DNA from: Acanthosoma haemorrhoidale
Taxonomy: Eukaryota; Arthropoda; Insecta; Hemiptera; Acanthosomatidae
Reading direction: 5' to 3'
DNA length: 64,000 nucleotides
NCBI GenBank assembly: GCA_930367205.1
Contig: OV884011.1
Location: 47,071,754 to 47,135,753 of the forward strand
Under the pieces are notes generated by a model. That model was not told the origin of the DNA and ran no database searches. It saw nothing but the letters and a program-made list of their open reading frames with translations. A program made the position numbers and the translations under genes. This document shows, one piece after another, positions 1 to 12,700 of this stretch; position 1 is the stretch's first letter, and each line of letters opens with the position of its first letter.

Positions 1-79
1 TTCGTTTATGTTTATTTCAAAAAAAGGAATTTAGTTATTGATTGATTTTAAAAATAAATCTATTAAATAATTTTAAAAT

Positions 80-155
80 AGATGGCGAGGCTATTGATTG
101 ATGCTTAGGCCCATTAGTGACTTTAAAGTTCAAAAGTTCAAATCCCTTGACAGAA
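80..155 (+). repeat. tRNA-derived SINE-like unit (weak)
   Basis: A box-B-like motif, GTTCAAATCCC, lies near 139-149, with an A-box-like TGGCGAGGCTATTG about 50 bases upstream. This spacing fits an RNA polymerase III internal promoter. The cloverleaf cannot be drawn convincingly, so a decayed SINE head is more likely than a functional tRNA. Confidence 0.25.
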
Positions 156-3100
156 AATATGTTATCTTTGTTTTGAGCTATTAGTAGTGGGCGGGGTTCT
201 TTTACTGTTTTCGTTCGCTTCCATGGTTGTTATGATAATTTTATTAGTCTACTTTCAGTATAAACATAACAAAAAAGAGTTGCCCAGTTTCTATAAGCCT
301 AATTATCATAACTTTAGTGATCAGTTCTAATTATTGCACAATTAACTTATCATAAGTTTGATTATAGATCCCCGCTTCCTTCTCCTCGCGGCCACACCTT
401 TTTATAGAATGTGAATTTTAAACGCCGTTGATTTTGTTTTGGGGGATTTAATTATCGTGCTAAATTGTGTAAATATCTGCTGATAAGGGAGTACTACCAC
501 ATCAGAAAGACACGTCGAGCTCTTGTAATGTTTTTTTTCTTTTAGCAATATATATCTTTGAGTTTTTATATGTATCATGAGTTTTTTTTCCGCTCATAGG
601 CCCTTTTGTAACTTGATTAAATAGCGGTATTTCGACAAATAACTTTCCTTTGTTAGCAAAAGTATGACGATAAACTCACTACTGATGGTGAGAAGGGTTT
701 TTAATGCTGACGTGACATTGTTTGGAAGGAGAAATTGAGGATCTCGCGGATGGTCTTGGGAAGTGAGAGTCACGTCTTGAGTTTTTACTCGCACTTAAGT
801 GGAACTCGCATTATAAATTAGCGGTGTCTTTATCCGTTTCATATTATTTTAGCGTGATTGTTATTATCACTAGTGCTTTTTCATCTTTAACTAACCCCTG
901 GCTACCCGGCTTAGAGAAAAAAAACTGGTGGAGAGAGCTTGAAACTAACCAATTCCTTTTTTTTATGATTGTAGATTTTTTTTTTTAATAATGTGTTTTG
1001 TAGTTATAAGTACAATGTAGCTTTAAAGGGGAGAAATGATTAAGGGGTGAAATTTCTAGCTACATACTTCACGATATTTTTGTAGGATACCTACCCGTGA
1101 CAGTATTCGAGTTAAATTATCTGTGAATTAGAAAATTTTTAGTCTATATGTGCACATTTCTCTTCTACGTAAGATAATATCTAACGAAACATAGATTGAT
1201 GTGTGTGAAGAGGTCTTTAAGATTGGAAAATAGGGAGCATGCACAAAATGTAATAGTTAAAAAAATGAGTGTTACAGTTTCGCCTTATTATTTGATATCA
1301 ATTCAAATATATGGACGTCTGGTTAATAATAAGCATTATGCTTTGGGAATATAATTACGAATAGTCATTAAAAATGTGCATAAAACTCTTCTTCGACGCC
1401 TGTTTGAATAATACTTCGTGTCTAAGTTCCCTCTGATGCCTCGATGATGCTCAAATGAAAGCAATCCTATGACGAATAATGAAGATTCATTATTAACTGT
1501 CTTAGCAATTCAAAATAAACGTTTCATTATTGAAGATCTCGATGTTGCAATGACAAAACATTCTTAAAACTGCTTTTCCTACCGCCAAATCCTTTAATGG
1601 TGTGGTATTTCAAACTTTATACGGGCACCTTTCAGATGGACCACTTTTTCCGAAGTCAGTGGTTAACGCTGGTTCGCAATAGACCAATAGTTTATTTAGT
1701 CCAATGGCGAGTGATTCGTCTTTGGGTCTGGGCACAACTATTTAGCCGAGTAGTTTAGTCACTAAGCCATTAAACTAGGCTTTAATATAATAAGGTGGAT
1801 ATTAGGCGGGCGAGTATCAGAACCTGTATTTCAGTGGAGTTGTTACTTAGTACTTAGTATATTTGTAGTATATATTTCTTACTTCGTACTTAGCACTTCG
1901 TTGACATTCTACTAAACCACTTGCCAATGAACTACATTGTATCTGAACAAGTACTCCCTCATTTGCTGTTTTCTCGTTTAGTTAGCCACTGAACTAAATT
2001 ACTATATAGAACATGGAAGTACTGGATTTGAATCTGAAGCTTGAAGTTCTATCTCAAATAAAATAAAATAAAACAAATCTCTATTAACCTGATTTATGAA
2101 TAAAAAGTTTAAATCCCACCACCCTGATTGCATAATTTGAATGAGTTATTCATTTATTCAGAGTGCCTCATCCCTAATGAATAAGCTTAGTTTCGCCACA
2201 TATAATTCTATATCAATTCTGTCTGCGGGTTTTCTTCCTTATTATTGTTATTATTCTCTCTACTTTCTCTTTTATTCGATGTATAATATTCATTATACAC
2301 CTGTTTTCCTTTTCATTGTCGTTTAAGGCTTTCGGTTGCCTCTATGTTCTCACCGCATATGGCCAAAGGACTCTCAAATATGGTAACATTTGTCTTAATC
2401 ACCTTTTCATCGGTGACCTTTATGTTTAACGATATTATCAAACAATACATTCTAGTCCGATCGTTTACTACCAGTATAGAACTATTACCAGTACTAGTCA
2501 ACTACAATGCCAGTTACTGGTAAATAGAGTACAGTAACTATAATACCAGTTAGGTAGTACATAGAGTGAGTGAATTCGCTCGTAGGGACGAATCACAACA
2601 CCGACCAGAGAAAATTTCCCATAAACGATCAGACCGATTTTCTGCCGATTCCTGGAATTAGTTAATAGTACTGAAGCTGTAGCACATTCGACATAATTCT
2701 CGCCTACCCAAAGGAATGGTTTACCCACATAGTTAGGGATATTTTTTCAATACGAATTCCAATTCGGAGCAACAATAAAATAAAAAATTGTTCTCGACGA
2801 TAAATGGCTAAAATGGTCAAGTAAAAAAGTGAAAAAATCTCCGATAATATTTAATCGCTGTTGATCGGGTGGGATCGTTTCCAGCTATTCGTTTGATTTC
2901 GAAGGGAGAACATTCCCGGATCATTACAAGTCAGTATCATCTTCAGATCCACGGATCGGTGGCCAAGAGTATCATGGAAGGGATTGTTTTAATATATATT
3001 TTAGAAACAGTAGAATTTCTGAGTTCATCGTTGCTCCAGCTTGCTTGATTTCTTCCGGACGTCGATGGGTGTAAATTATTTATTGAATACTTAATATATT

Positions 3101-3765
3101 TGACATTACCGCAGACAATTGTCAACCTTCAAAGGAAAATATCTTGATCAGCAACACCTACAACTCCATTCCACCCACGTAGAAGACGCTGGGGATGAAT
3201 AATGAAATATGTGTATCACTTGTAACATCAAATTCACAAGGAGTAGGGCTCTGACCTTCCATTGTTCAGCTAAGGTAATATAATAAATAATATAGGACGA
3301 CTTAAATGAGACGACTTGTGATATGATACACTAATGATTTATTTATTTTAAATCCTTCAGTTATACTTCTGGAAAATCCAAGGTATGTATGGCGCAGTAA
3401 TGATTAAGTGCATTTAACACATTAACGGAGGAAGGTCGCTCAGCGGAATACGAATTGTGAGTAACTCGTACAATCCAGTTCTAATGAAACGATTCCAGAA
3501 AAGTTTCCAAGCTCTATCAATCATCTGTTGGAATTCACGCTCGGCGTCTGTTACGACATATATTTATTACATATAATCATTTAGGAAGAAACCGGATAGG
3601 ACCTTTTTGCTCTTTGAATCTGGACATTCCTCATCGAAATTCCATCGCTGGTTACATCTGAGTTGTTCTCCGCCTGGAAATATTTGGTAGGATTCGGAAG
3701 TAATAAGACAGACCTTCATAAGTTATGACCAAAGCAATCGGTGTCATAGCAATGTCTTATTTTTT

Positions 3766-3905
3766 AAGAGTGTTAAGACGAACTAAAAAATCAGAATGTC
3801 TTCTGGTGTCGGAGATAGTGCGCAGTTACCAAGGAGGGACGTTATTGGCCTGGGGTGGCATTATGCTTCGAGGTAGGACTGACTCTGTTTTTAATTTGCT
3901 CTTTC
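3766..3905 (+). pseudogene. Tc1/mariner transposase fragment
   Basis: Inside an open frame at 3725-4066 is a stretch reading GGTLLAWGGIMLRGRTD, preceded by VLRRTKKSEC. This resembles the conserved block between the first two catalytic acids of Tc1/mariner transposases (a W-R-R block, then GGxVMVWGGI followed by a GRT-D/P-L block). The catalytic acids themselves and the terminal repeats were not found. Family resemblance is from memory; the rest of the 113-codon frame has no recognisable content. Confidence 0.45.
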
Positions 3906-6119
3906 AATGCAGTTGGCTATCTAGATATGTTTCTCTTAAATATTTCCCTGCCTTATTAATTAACCGTTTTACCCGATTTTCAACCTATTATAATGTCGCA
4001 CGTACCCTGTACAGTTCTGGATTAAGAGGTATTTATACTCCTATCACAGTTCTTAAAACATATTGAATGCGATGACATTTTTCATTCCTCTTGTCTGTAG
4101 ACTTAGGTTCTACATAAAAAGAGCCATTAATTTTGGCTACGTTGACTCCGATGAAGTGTATTGTGCATAATGAGTGCCTTCTTTATATTTTTCCAAATAA
4201 CTTTATGATTCTCCGAGCAGTCTATTAACTTTTAACAGTTTTAAATTCAATAAATCGACTATAAACGATGATGGGCATAACGCTACTAGCTTAACTCTCT
4301 ATATATGTCCCCTCCTAAACTTACGTATTATTTTATAACAAAAGGAAGGTTAAATGGGCTATTCCATTTTTTGTCCCTTAGATTCATCTGATGTATTTTA
4401 TGAATACAATGTCATACTGTTGTCATAGGACATGTAGACAGGTTGGACGACGAAACAAAGACGGTCCCTTACTAGTTTGAAAGTAAAAACTCTTCCTTCC
4501 AGCCCTTTTTAATCAGAGCTGTACCAATCGAAGGGAGCTGAAGTCACATCGGTTATCTTAACTACAGTCCGCTAAAGAAACATCTCAATCATGCGCGGTG
4601 GCCTCAGGAAAAATACCATACAACTTTCCAAGTGGCGGTGACCAAAGTGGTTTTGGTAGCTAATGGAGAAGTCGGCGTTGGCTGCTCAACCCTGGGGACA
4701 CTTTCTCCAACAGGAGATTAACTGCACCATCGTTGTGTTTTATGGTCGACCACTTATCAGAGTTTGGGACCAGTTTGGCAACTTCTGTCTAAGATTGTGC
4801 CGCGTCGATGGGGTGATATAATTTGGTGATGTATACCCAAAAGCAACCAAAAGCGGAAACGCTTTAATTTTCGTTCACGTGCCTGTCTGTCTTATGGCGA
4901 TTTCATGTCCTTTGCTTGACCTGAAGACCCTACAATCTAATGAGAAGAACCCCAGTTAAAAGTATCGATGTTCTGATTAAGAACTTGTACTTGGGCTTAT
5001 CCCATACACAATAATAAAAGGTCGTTTAAGTCAACATCTTTGAAAGTGATAAGGTTAATGATAGTTCCCAGGGAACTAATTGATTTGGCTCAATTAACCA
5101 CTTCAAATAAAATTTTACTGATTTATGAAAATGAAACTAATGAATCTCACTATCAAAAAAACCCTAAGTTTGTGATACATCATGTTTGATTGATTTTTTT
5201 CGTTACTATGCCGCTAAAAGAGCAAAACCTACAGGAAAGATAACCACCTACCTGATAAGAGAAGAAAGAGAGGATGGCCTGGACAAAAGCTATCTATGAA
5301 GGTCTTACAACTTGTCTATGTCTTAATGCTTAGCATACTGACGCTTAACAGATTTTTCGTCTGGCTTGGTAGGAATATAATCAACCTTTTGGGAATAAAG
5401 TGGTACTATTTGAATATAGAAATATTGATTGAGGCAATGAAAACTGAAATTAAGGCTGAGAGGTAACATCCTAGTGCCAGCCACACTGAGATCTCAGTGC
5501 CACCTACCTACTGAGGCATCAACTATCTTTTGAATCTGCTGCTCTTCATGAGTTGTTGCCTTGGATTTGTTTTTTTGAACCTTACTGATGAGAGCACTCA
5601 GATAGAGAAAAGTAGAAGAAGGTACTAACTAAGAAGAGAAGATTAAGAGATTGATACGAATATCTATTAAGAAAAATAACTACTAGGAGTGTTTATGAAA
5701 AATATTTATTTACATAAAAAAAATTTATAGAACTTCTTTAAGTACTTTTTTCATAATTAAAAAAATCTGTACAGGGAAAATAATGTAACCTATTATTTCC
5801 GATTACATGGAGGATCATAGGTTATTAGATAAGGTTGTACTCTTATTTCATGAGTTTGATTTAAACGGGGGAGGTGGGATCCATCCAATTTACAGTATTT
5901 TTTTTTTAATTCCTAGTACTTTATTTGAAAAATTACAATTTGCATATTAATCCTAAAATACAATTTTTGTTAAATTGAACCTCAAATATCAGGAAGAAAT
6001 CAGGCCTTTAAAACTTGCGACCCTGATTGGTAGACTGTGCTGAACTTTGGATGGTAGGTGATCCTCACAACATTAATTTCATTACCTGGAACATTATAGG
6101 TACTATTTAAATTTTTGAA

Positions 6120-6500
6120 AATCTTTTTATTGAAATAAAATTACAATCTACTCTATTGGACAAGAAGTGGTTGTGATCAATTATCTTTTCCATCCCATAT
6201 TTAAAGTTCAGCATTCACTCACTCTAACAATATATACAAATATACAGTCTGAGGCAACCCAACTCCACATGATTGTCACCTCCCTCACATGGGAAGGGGA
6301 ATGCAAAGGGTTGGAGATCCGCCAATGCTCCACAAGCTATCGCAGCACTGTATATGGGCCAGTGGAGGCCGACCAAGAGTGCAAGTGTCACAGGTGCTCA
6401 GAACATGGTAGGATAAACTGGCCATAGCCATGATCATCCCCACTGTCATGAATTTATAGCAGGCCACTTCCACTCAAATATTATGTATTAATCACATCAT
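6120..6500 (-). mobile_element. 3' end fragment of jockey-like LINE, family J1
   Basis: Read on the minus strand, this stretch matches the 3' untranslated part of the larger LINE at 33.96-36.3 kb. Shared blocks include the run around AGTGGAGGCCGACCAAGAG (6360-6378, compare 34,210-34,228) and the nearby CAGGTGCTCAGAACATG / CAGACGCTCAGGACATG. The minus-strand end carries AATAAA just before a TTTTC flank, as in the copies at 34.0 and 47.17 kb. It ends about 60 bases before a DAAM exon. The copy is 5' truncated and has no coding capacity. Confidence 0.7.
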
Positions 6501-6558
6501 ATTGTACTTAGACAGCTAAGCTCAATGTTGTTACTAATTTATATCTTTCTGATTTCAG

Positions 6559-6777
6559 GACGATGAGCCTCCTGAGATCACCTACTGTGTGGTGGACCAG
6601 ACGGGGACCTTGTCCCTCCACCCACTCACACCAACACAGCCCATGCCCCCCGAGGAGGAGCTGGAAGCCAAGTTTGCAGAGCTTGTCGAGGAGCTGGACC
6701 TCACAGCACCCAACAGGGCTGCGATGATGGGGCTCTCTAGGGAAAAGAAGTGGCAGATCTATTGTGGGCAGAAGAAG
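6559..6777 (+). CDS. DAAM: DAAM exon a: start of GTPase-binding domain
   Basis: This 73-codon exon is phase 0 at both ends, with acceptor TTTCAG and donor GTAATT. It begins DDEPPEITY and contains [20 protein letters not shown] and EKKWQIYC, the signature beginning of the DAAM GBD. Base composition is markedly richer in GC than its surroundings, as expected for a conserved exon. Confidence 0.96.
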
Positions 6778-9700
6778 GTAATTGTTTTCCAAGGATGAAA
6801 TGTATCTATACTAGAAGCAAAGAAAAAAATAGTGCTAGTGTACAAAACAGCCGCAGGTGGGTTAACCCCCCACCACCCCTGGCCTGCCTATATAAGCAGC
6901 CCGTTTTGGGGCATTCGCCAGACTCATAGCATCCGGTATCTGGAACACTGCTCTCTGTCTCTCTCTGCACTGGCGCTTACTGCTCTACTCAAATCATGGC
7001 TTTCTTATTCAACTACCTCTGCATCTCTCTCTCCTAGACTTGCCATGTTTTAGTCTGGCGATGTCAGTCCCCGCACCTTCCTAGTGAGATTCTCTGCCTT
7101 TGTCTCGCTAAAACTAGCACCTCCTTGGGAGAGAGATCTCTCCCGTGGTTGCTGTGGCCCTACAAACTTTACCTAGTAGCATCTCCCATGGCGATCCAGT
7201 CTGCCTCTCTCCGGTTCACACTTGCCTTTAAGATCTGGACGGTTTTTGCCTACCCTTAGACACCGAGTGTGAATTCGTGGTCATTCTAAGACCACATAAA
7301 CTACCTATAATACCTACCCTGTTCCTCTTCTCCTGAACATAGTGCTTTGTCGGGGCACACCTTCTAAGATCTTATGGAGTCAGATCAATAGGAATAAAGC
7401 TGCCCGCCGACTAGGCCGCCAGCAAAGGTCAAAGACCACAGGTCCACCCATTTTATCTCTTTATCGGTGCTCGCCGGACAGCGGCTAGGGTTGTAATGAC
7501 CTTAGCCTGCGGCGGGCGTTCTCTTTCCCACCTTAGGGACACATCTAACCCGACAATATATATAAAAACAAGTTTTCCCTGCTCATTTTGGTAGTTATCT
7601 CTGCTCATTTTGGTAGTTTTCCAGGCAAATACATGTACTATTCTTGCCAGTGAATTCTTACCTAGAACGTTCTGCTAACCATATCACACTTGGACCTGAT
7701 GTGCAGACATACATAGTTTCTTAAAGCTATGCCCATTAATAAATTTGCTGAAAATCTAATGTGATTCTTTCATAAGCCTTATACCTACAAATACAGCCCA
7801 CTATCGGTAAGTATAGTCAATTTCATATAAGTGGGTATTTTGTGATAGTTGAATTAATCTGATGAAAAAAAGGTATGTTTGGAGTGGGCCTCTATCAACT
7901 TATTTCTATCCTGAAACTATCTCACATAAAGACCTTATACCGACATGCATAGTATGTTGAAACATTTTCCATGAATAAATAAGATGAACTAAAGTCGATT
8001 CCCAACGTAACACCCACTTATATTTTATTTCATAGCTAACTATACGAACTCACAATTTAATATTTATTGAATGATTTATACAATTAACAACTTAACAATA
8101 TTTGAAGAACTGGACTGGAAATGTGCAATCTTTCACAACAGAGGGGTAAATTATTGGGGTCATCATTTTCCTATATTTCCCCTGCCTTTACTTTAATCTT
8201 TTCACTCATAAAAACATACTGTTTGCTAACTATAAAAAAAGTATTTATTTATAAATCTATTTGTTTACAGGATCTAACTGGAACACCTGACTTATCCCAG
8301 CTACCTGAGAACTACATTGAAAGCATGAAAAGTCTTCAGATGGTAAAACATAATTTATTTATATTAATTTAATTCTTATTTTAATTAAAAATAATCACTC
8401 ATATTTTTTATTAAGGCCTACTATATCACCAAGAAAATAATAAGTGAAGTATACATGAAGCAAATAATACTCTACTTTCAAAAGCATAAAAATGGAAAAA
8501 GTAAACAGGAAAAAAAATCATAATATATCAGTTATATGTACATGTATAAAAAGATGAAAAAAAAAAACTTCATGATTATTAACATCCTAATTTTTTTATT
8601 TATTAGAATTTATAATGAAGAAGGATTGTATTTTCAAGTCACTTCAGTCCCCCAGAAGCCCCTGCGAAACTAAGAGCTAAATCTTTTGACTAAGCTATTC
8701 CTGCCATATTCCCCTAAACTGATTCAACCCATCCTTAAACGATAAATCTTCTATCTCTACACCATATAGTTTTTATTCACCAATATTGTTTTCGACAGCT
8801 CTAAGCTGTCACCTCCATTTGCCAAATGATAGTGTGAAAAAACTATTAAATTTTAAATAATTTATATTAATTTAGACTTTTGAAATAGGTTTACTATCTA
8901 TTCAGACTTCACTCTGCAACTTGTGTGGTAGTTAGAAGTTACTCTCCCCTCCTCTATGAACAGACCAGTATTATATGTCACAAATTAAATTATACTCATT
9001 GTAAATAATTTATGTTTAAAACTGATTATTATATCATATTATATATGATATGGTATACAACGAAATGTAATTGTAATATATTTTGTATTCAATAAAATCA
9101 GATTACTAGGCTTGTTAAAAATTTTTCACATTGCAGATAATCACGTGACCAATCCTGATTGGTCCAGGTCTATCAGGGTTCCTTATATAAGCCTCAGATG
9201 TCAGTAGTCTTCAGTTCACCTTTGAACTGGTCACTTCCGTCATGCTGGCTGCTTGTCAGGTTCTACTCGAACCATGGCTTTCTTATTCATTTACCTCTTC
9301 CTTCCCAATTCATTTCTTTACCTCTGCACCTCTATTACTTACCGGCTGGATCTAGTCTTGGTACTCTCAGCTTCCACAACCTTTGCAGTGGAGTTTCCCG
9401 GCTTCTACCCACTAGACAAGCATATCTTTGGAAGGGAGCCCATCCATCCCACCAGGGCACCACAACCTTCTTAGTGGCACTCCCTCAGTGATTCCGGTTC
9501 ATGGTCGCCTTTGGGAATGGTTCTTGTCTACCCTTATATTCAGAGTGAAATTTGTGGTCATTCCAAGATCGCTTAAATTACCTCAACCTGAAAACCTTTC
9601 CTCTTCTCCTGAGCACTGTCAGGACGACCCATTATATCAGTGCAACCCCCTCTGTAGCTTACCCGACAGTGAATAAAAACTATATCGTGGAGAGGTAGAA

Positions 9701-12700
9701 GATTTATTATTTACTTGTATCCTACCACAATTCGCAAACAAGATCTTTCCTACAACCCTCCCCCTCCTCACAAATTAGAATCTATTAATTGCTAATTGAG
9801 CATTATACTTCATTATTAATTTATTATTATGTATATTTTATTAGGTATGTTCATCAGGTGAAGGTTTAGAGGAGGTAGAAATAAGTTCTAGGACGAGAAC
9901 ATTGGATGCTGTTAAAACTGCTCTTAGGACAGAACCTCATTCATTTGTCCAAGGGTTTTTGGAAGGTGATGGGTTGTCTTCTCTTTTGTCACTCCTTCAA
10001 GCCATGGACTACCACACAGCTCAGAGCTCTATCCATACTTCTTTGATAGGATGTATCAAAGCTCTTATGAACAACTCTGTAAGTAACAACAAATTATTCC
10101 ATACTGGTTTCTTGTGCATGTGAAATCACAGTTGTTTATTTCATCAAAATATTTCAGACTGGCAGAGCCCATGTCTTAGCTCATCCCACCGCCATTAATA
10201 TAATCGCCCAAAGTCTCGGCTCTGAAAACATCAAAACTAAAACGGCAGCTCTTGAAATTTTGGGTGCGGTATGCCTCGTTCCGGGCGGTCACAAAAAAGT
10301 CTTGGATGCAATGACTCACTATCAGGCCTATTCATGTGAAAGATCCAGGTTTCAGGTGAGAGCTATTCAAACTACTGATGATAATAATTTTATTTTATCC
10401 ACTTCTTACACTTAATTAATCTGTGTTTTATATTTAATATAGGGGATAGTAAATGATTTAGACAAATCAACAGGAGTTTATAAGGATGATGTGGCTTTGA
10501 AGACGGCACTTATGTCCTTTGTCAACGCAGTGTTGTCATACGGGCCAGGGCAAGAATCTTTGGAGTTCAGACTTCATTTGAGATACGAATTTCTTATGTT
10601 GGGTATACAGCACGTCATCAATAAACTCAGGAAGCATGAGAACCAGACTTTAGATAGGTAAGGTATTAACTTCTTCATTTGTGAAAATTCATTTTTGTTT
10701 TTTTTGTTCATTTTGGCCTTCTTTGTACAATTAACAACTAATAATTCAATTGATATATTATAGGCATTTGGACTTTTTTGAGATGATAAGGAACGAAGAT
10801 GAAAAAGAATTAGCGAGAAAATTTGAAATGGTAATAATTGTTCATCTTATTTAAATATACATAAGCAAGTGTTTCCATAATTTTTTTAAAATTTATATGA
10901 TCCTGTATTCAATTTTAGGACCAAGTTGATATTTCTAGTACAACATCTATGTTTGATGTCATACGAAGAAAGTTGAGCCATACAAATGCATACCCCCACC
11001 TAATATCCCTCCTGCAACATTTACTTCTCCTACCACGTAAGAAGTTGTGCTATAAAACTAATTATGTTGTGCTTAAATATGAGATGTGATAAATAATTTT
11101 TTCATTTTCTTTGCCAGTTGATTACGGTGCTCTACCCCAGCACTGGTTGTTATTTGACAGGATAGTTCAACAGATTGTAACTCAAAGTGATTCCGGAAGC
11201 AATCACGACATTACAGCTCTTGATATTAACGTGAAGGAGATTGTCCACCTGTAAGTCTTATATTGGAATGATGTAATAACATGCATAATAACATCTGTGA
11301 TATTCTATTTGTAAAAATTTTTAATTTAAAAGATTGGCTAAAGAGGAAGAACTAGTGGCTGCCAGGAACAAGGCAGAAGAATTGGAAAAAGAAAACACTG
11401 ACATAGCCACTAAATTATCTAAAAAGGAGCAAGAGCTCGATCTTAGAACTCAGGAAAAGGTAATGGAAAATTTTTGTATCGTTTTTGGTTTTATTTACTA
11501 GGAATAAACCTAAGATCAAAAACTTAGGTCATAGCTGTAAACATTAAATTGAAGAATTCATTAAAACTGAACTAACAATAGAGAAATATTATAAAGCAAC
11601 TAATGCATTTTGAGACCCTATGATCTGACTTCAATTCCGCTCAAACTGTTTTAACATTTAGACCTTCATCCTTCGTATGACACCTCATTCATTCCGATTC
11701 GTTAAAAATTGTTAATAGTATAGACATAACCCAATTCTATCAGAACCTAGAGTAAATTAGGTCCATTAAACAATTTGGAATTAGATATTGCTTACTTTTT
11801 ATTTTCATGTAAGTAGAAGATGTCTGGCTTCCTGAAGATGATTTCTATAAAATAATATATTGTATACCAAAATTATCATCTATAATAGATCAGTTTATAA
11901 TTAATCAATTATATTAGGAGATTAATCTAAATACAACATATTGCTTTATTGTAGTATATGTGCTCTGCTTTTATAATAACTCCCTGTAGATTTACATTTT
12001 ATTTTTAATAACCAAAGTTGATCATACCTACATATGGAAAGATAAATAATTTTCTTGAAGATGAAAATTTAATTTTTTTTATATATATGTCACGCTATTT
12101 CCTAAATAATACTGATCACTTGGATGTTCAGACTTCAAATAATTTTTTTTAGGTATAGAAATATGAGTATATTGTTTGAATTATTTTTAATTATTTAAAT
12201 TATTGAGTTGTCTAGAAATCGTGATTAAGAAAATAAAGACCCAATGCTGCATTTGAATAGGTGAAGCAGGTCTGGTATTAATGCAGTTTCTATGCGTGAT
12301 AGAAAGCAAACCATGTTCTGGGCTCCCCCTTTCTTCTGATTCAAAATTTTAAGAAAATCTTTGGAGTCAAATCTATTCACAAGTGCTAAGATGCTTTCTC
12401 TTGAGTTATGTACGAGTTCGGCACTAGGAGCTTAGGGACTGCAATTTGTTTTTCTAATCACATAAATTTCTTCCTATTAAACAGGAGGACCTTGAAGCAT
12501 CTGTTGCACGGGTGAAAGAGAAGCTGGAGAAGGAGACAGCTGGACACCTCGAGGCCAAACAAAAGCTTGGTGCCATCGAGGACAAGGTTCTGGAAGTCGA
12601 AGACAAACTCCAAATAGAAATGAGAGAGAGAAGAAAACTGGAAGCTTTGCTGAGTGAAGGGTGCTTACCCGATGATGCCAAAGTGAGTATGATGTGATGT

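Larger units (their letters stand above)
1..6558. other. Non-coding flank or intron upstream of first visible DAAM exon
   Basis: AT-rich sequence with no exon I can defend. The next exon (6559) starts in phase 0 with residues that correspond to about residue 20 of vertebrate DAAM1, so the start-codon exon should lie upstream. I found no short ATG-started, Cys-rich exon with a phase-0 donor here, so this stretch is either the first coding intron or intergenic. It does hold a tRNA-like unit near 80-155, a Tc1-like transposase scrap near 3.77-3.91 kb, and a 3' LINE fragment at 6.12-6.50 kb. The stretch 4.5-4.9 kb is somewhat richer in GC but gives no recognisable protein. Confidence 0.6.

Noticed and set aside
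3725..4066. Whole 113-codon frame as a gene
   Set aside because: Only a ~45-codon part resembles a transposase; there are no start or splice signals and no continuation of the domain.
7349..7556. TGTCGGG...CCCGACA as the two ends of a solo long terminal repeat
   Set aside because: The pair recurs in copy 3 with a much shorter interior, but the TATA box lies outside it and no target duplication flanks it. Kept only as a remark.
9159..9676. Three overlapping + strand frames of 73-110 codons
   Set aside because: They lie in a TATA-bearing repeat; the frames are not conserved in the other two copies.
12454..12681. 75-codon Ser-rich open frame on the minus strand
   Set aside because: It lies exactly opposite the DAAM coiled-coil exon at 12,485-12,682 and is the antisense shadow of a Lys/Glu-rich coding sequence.
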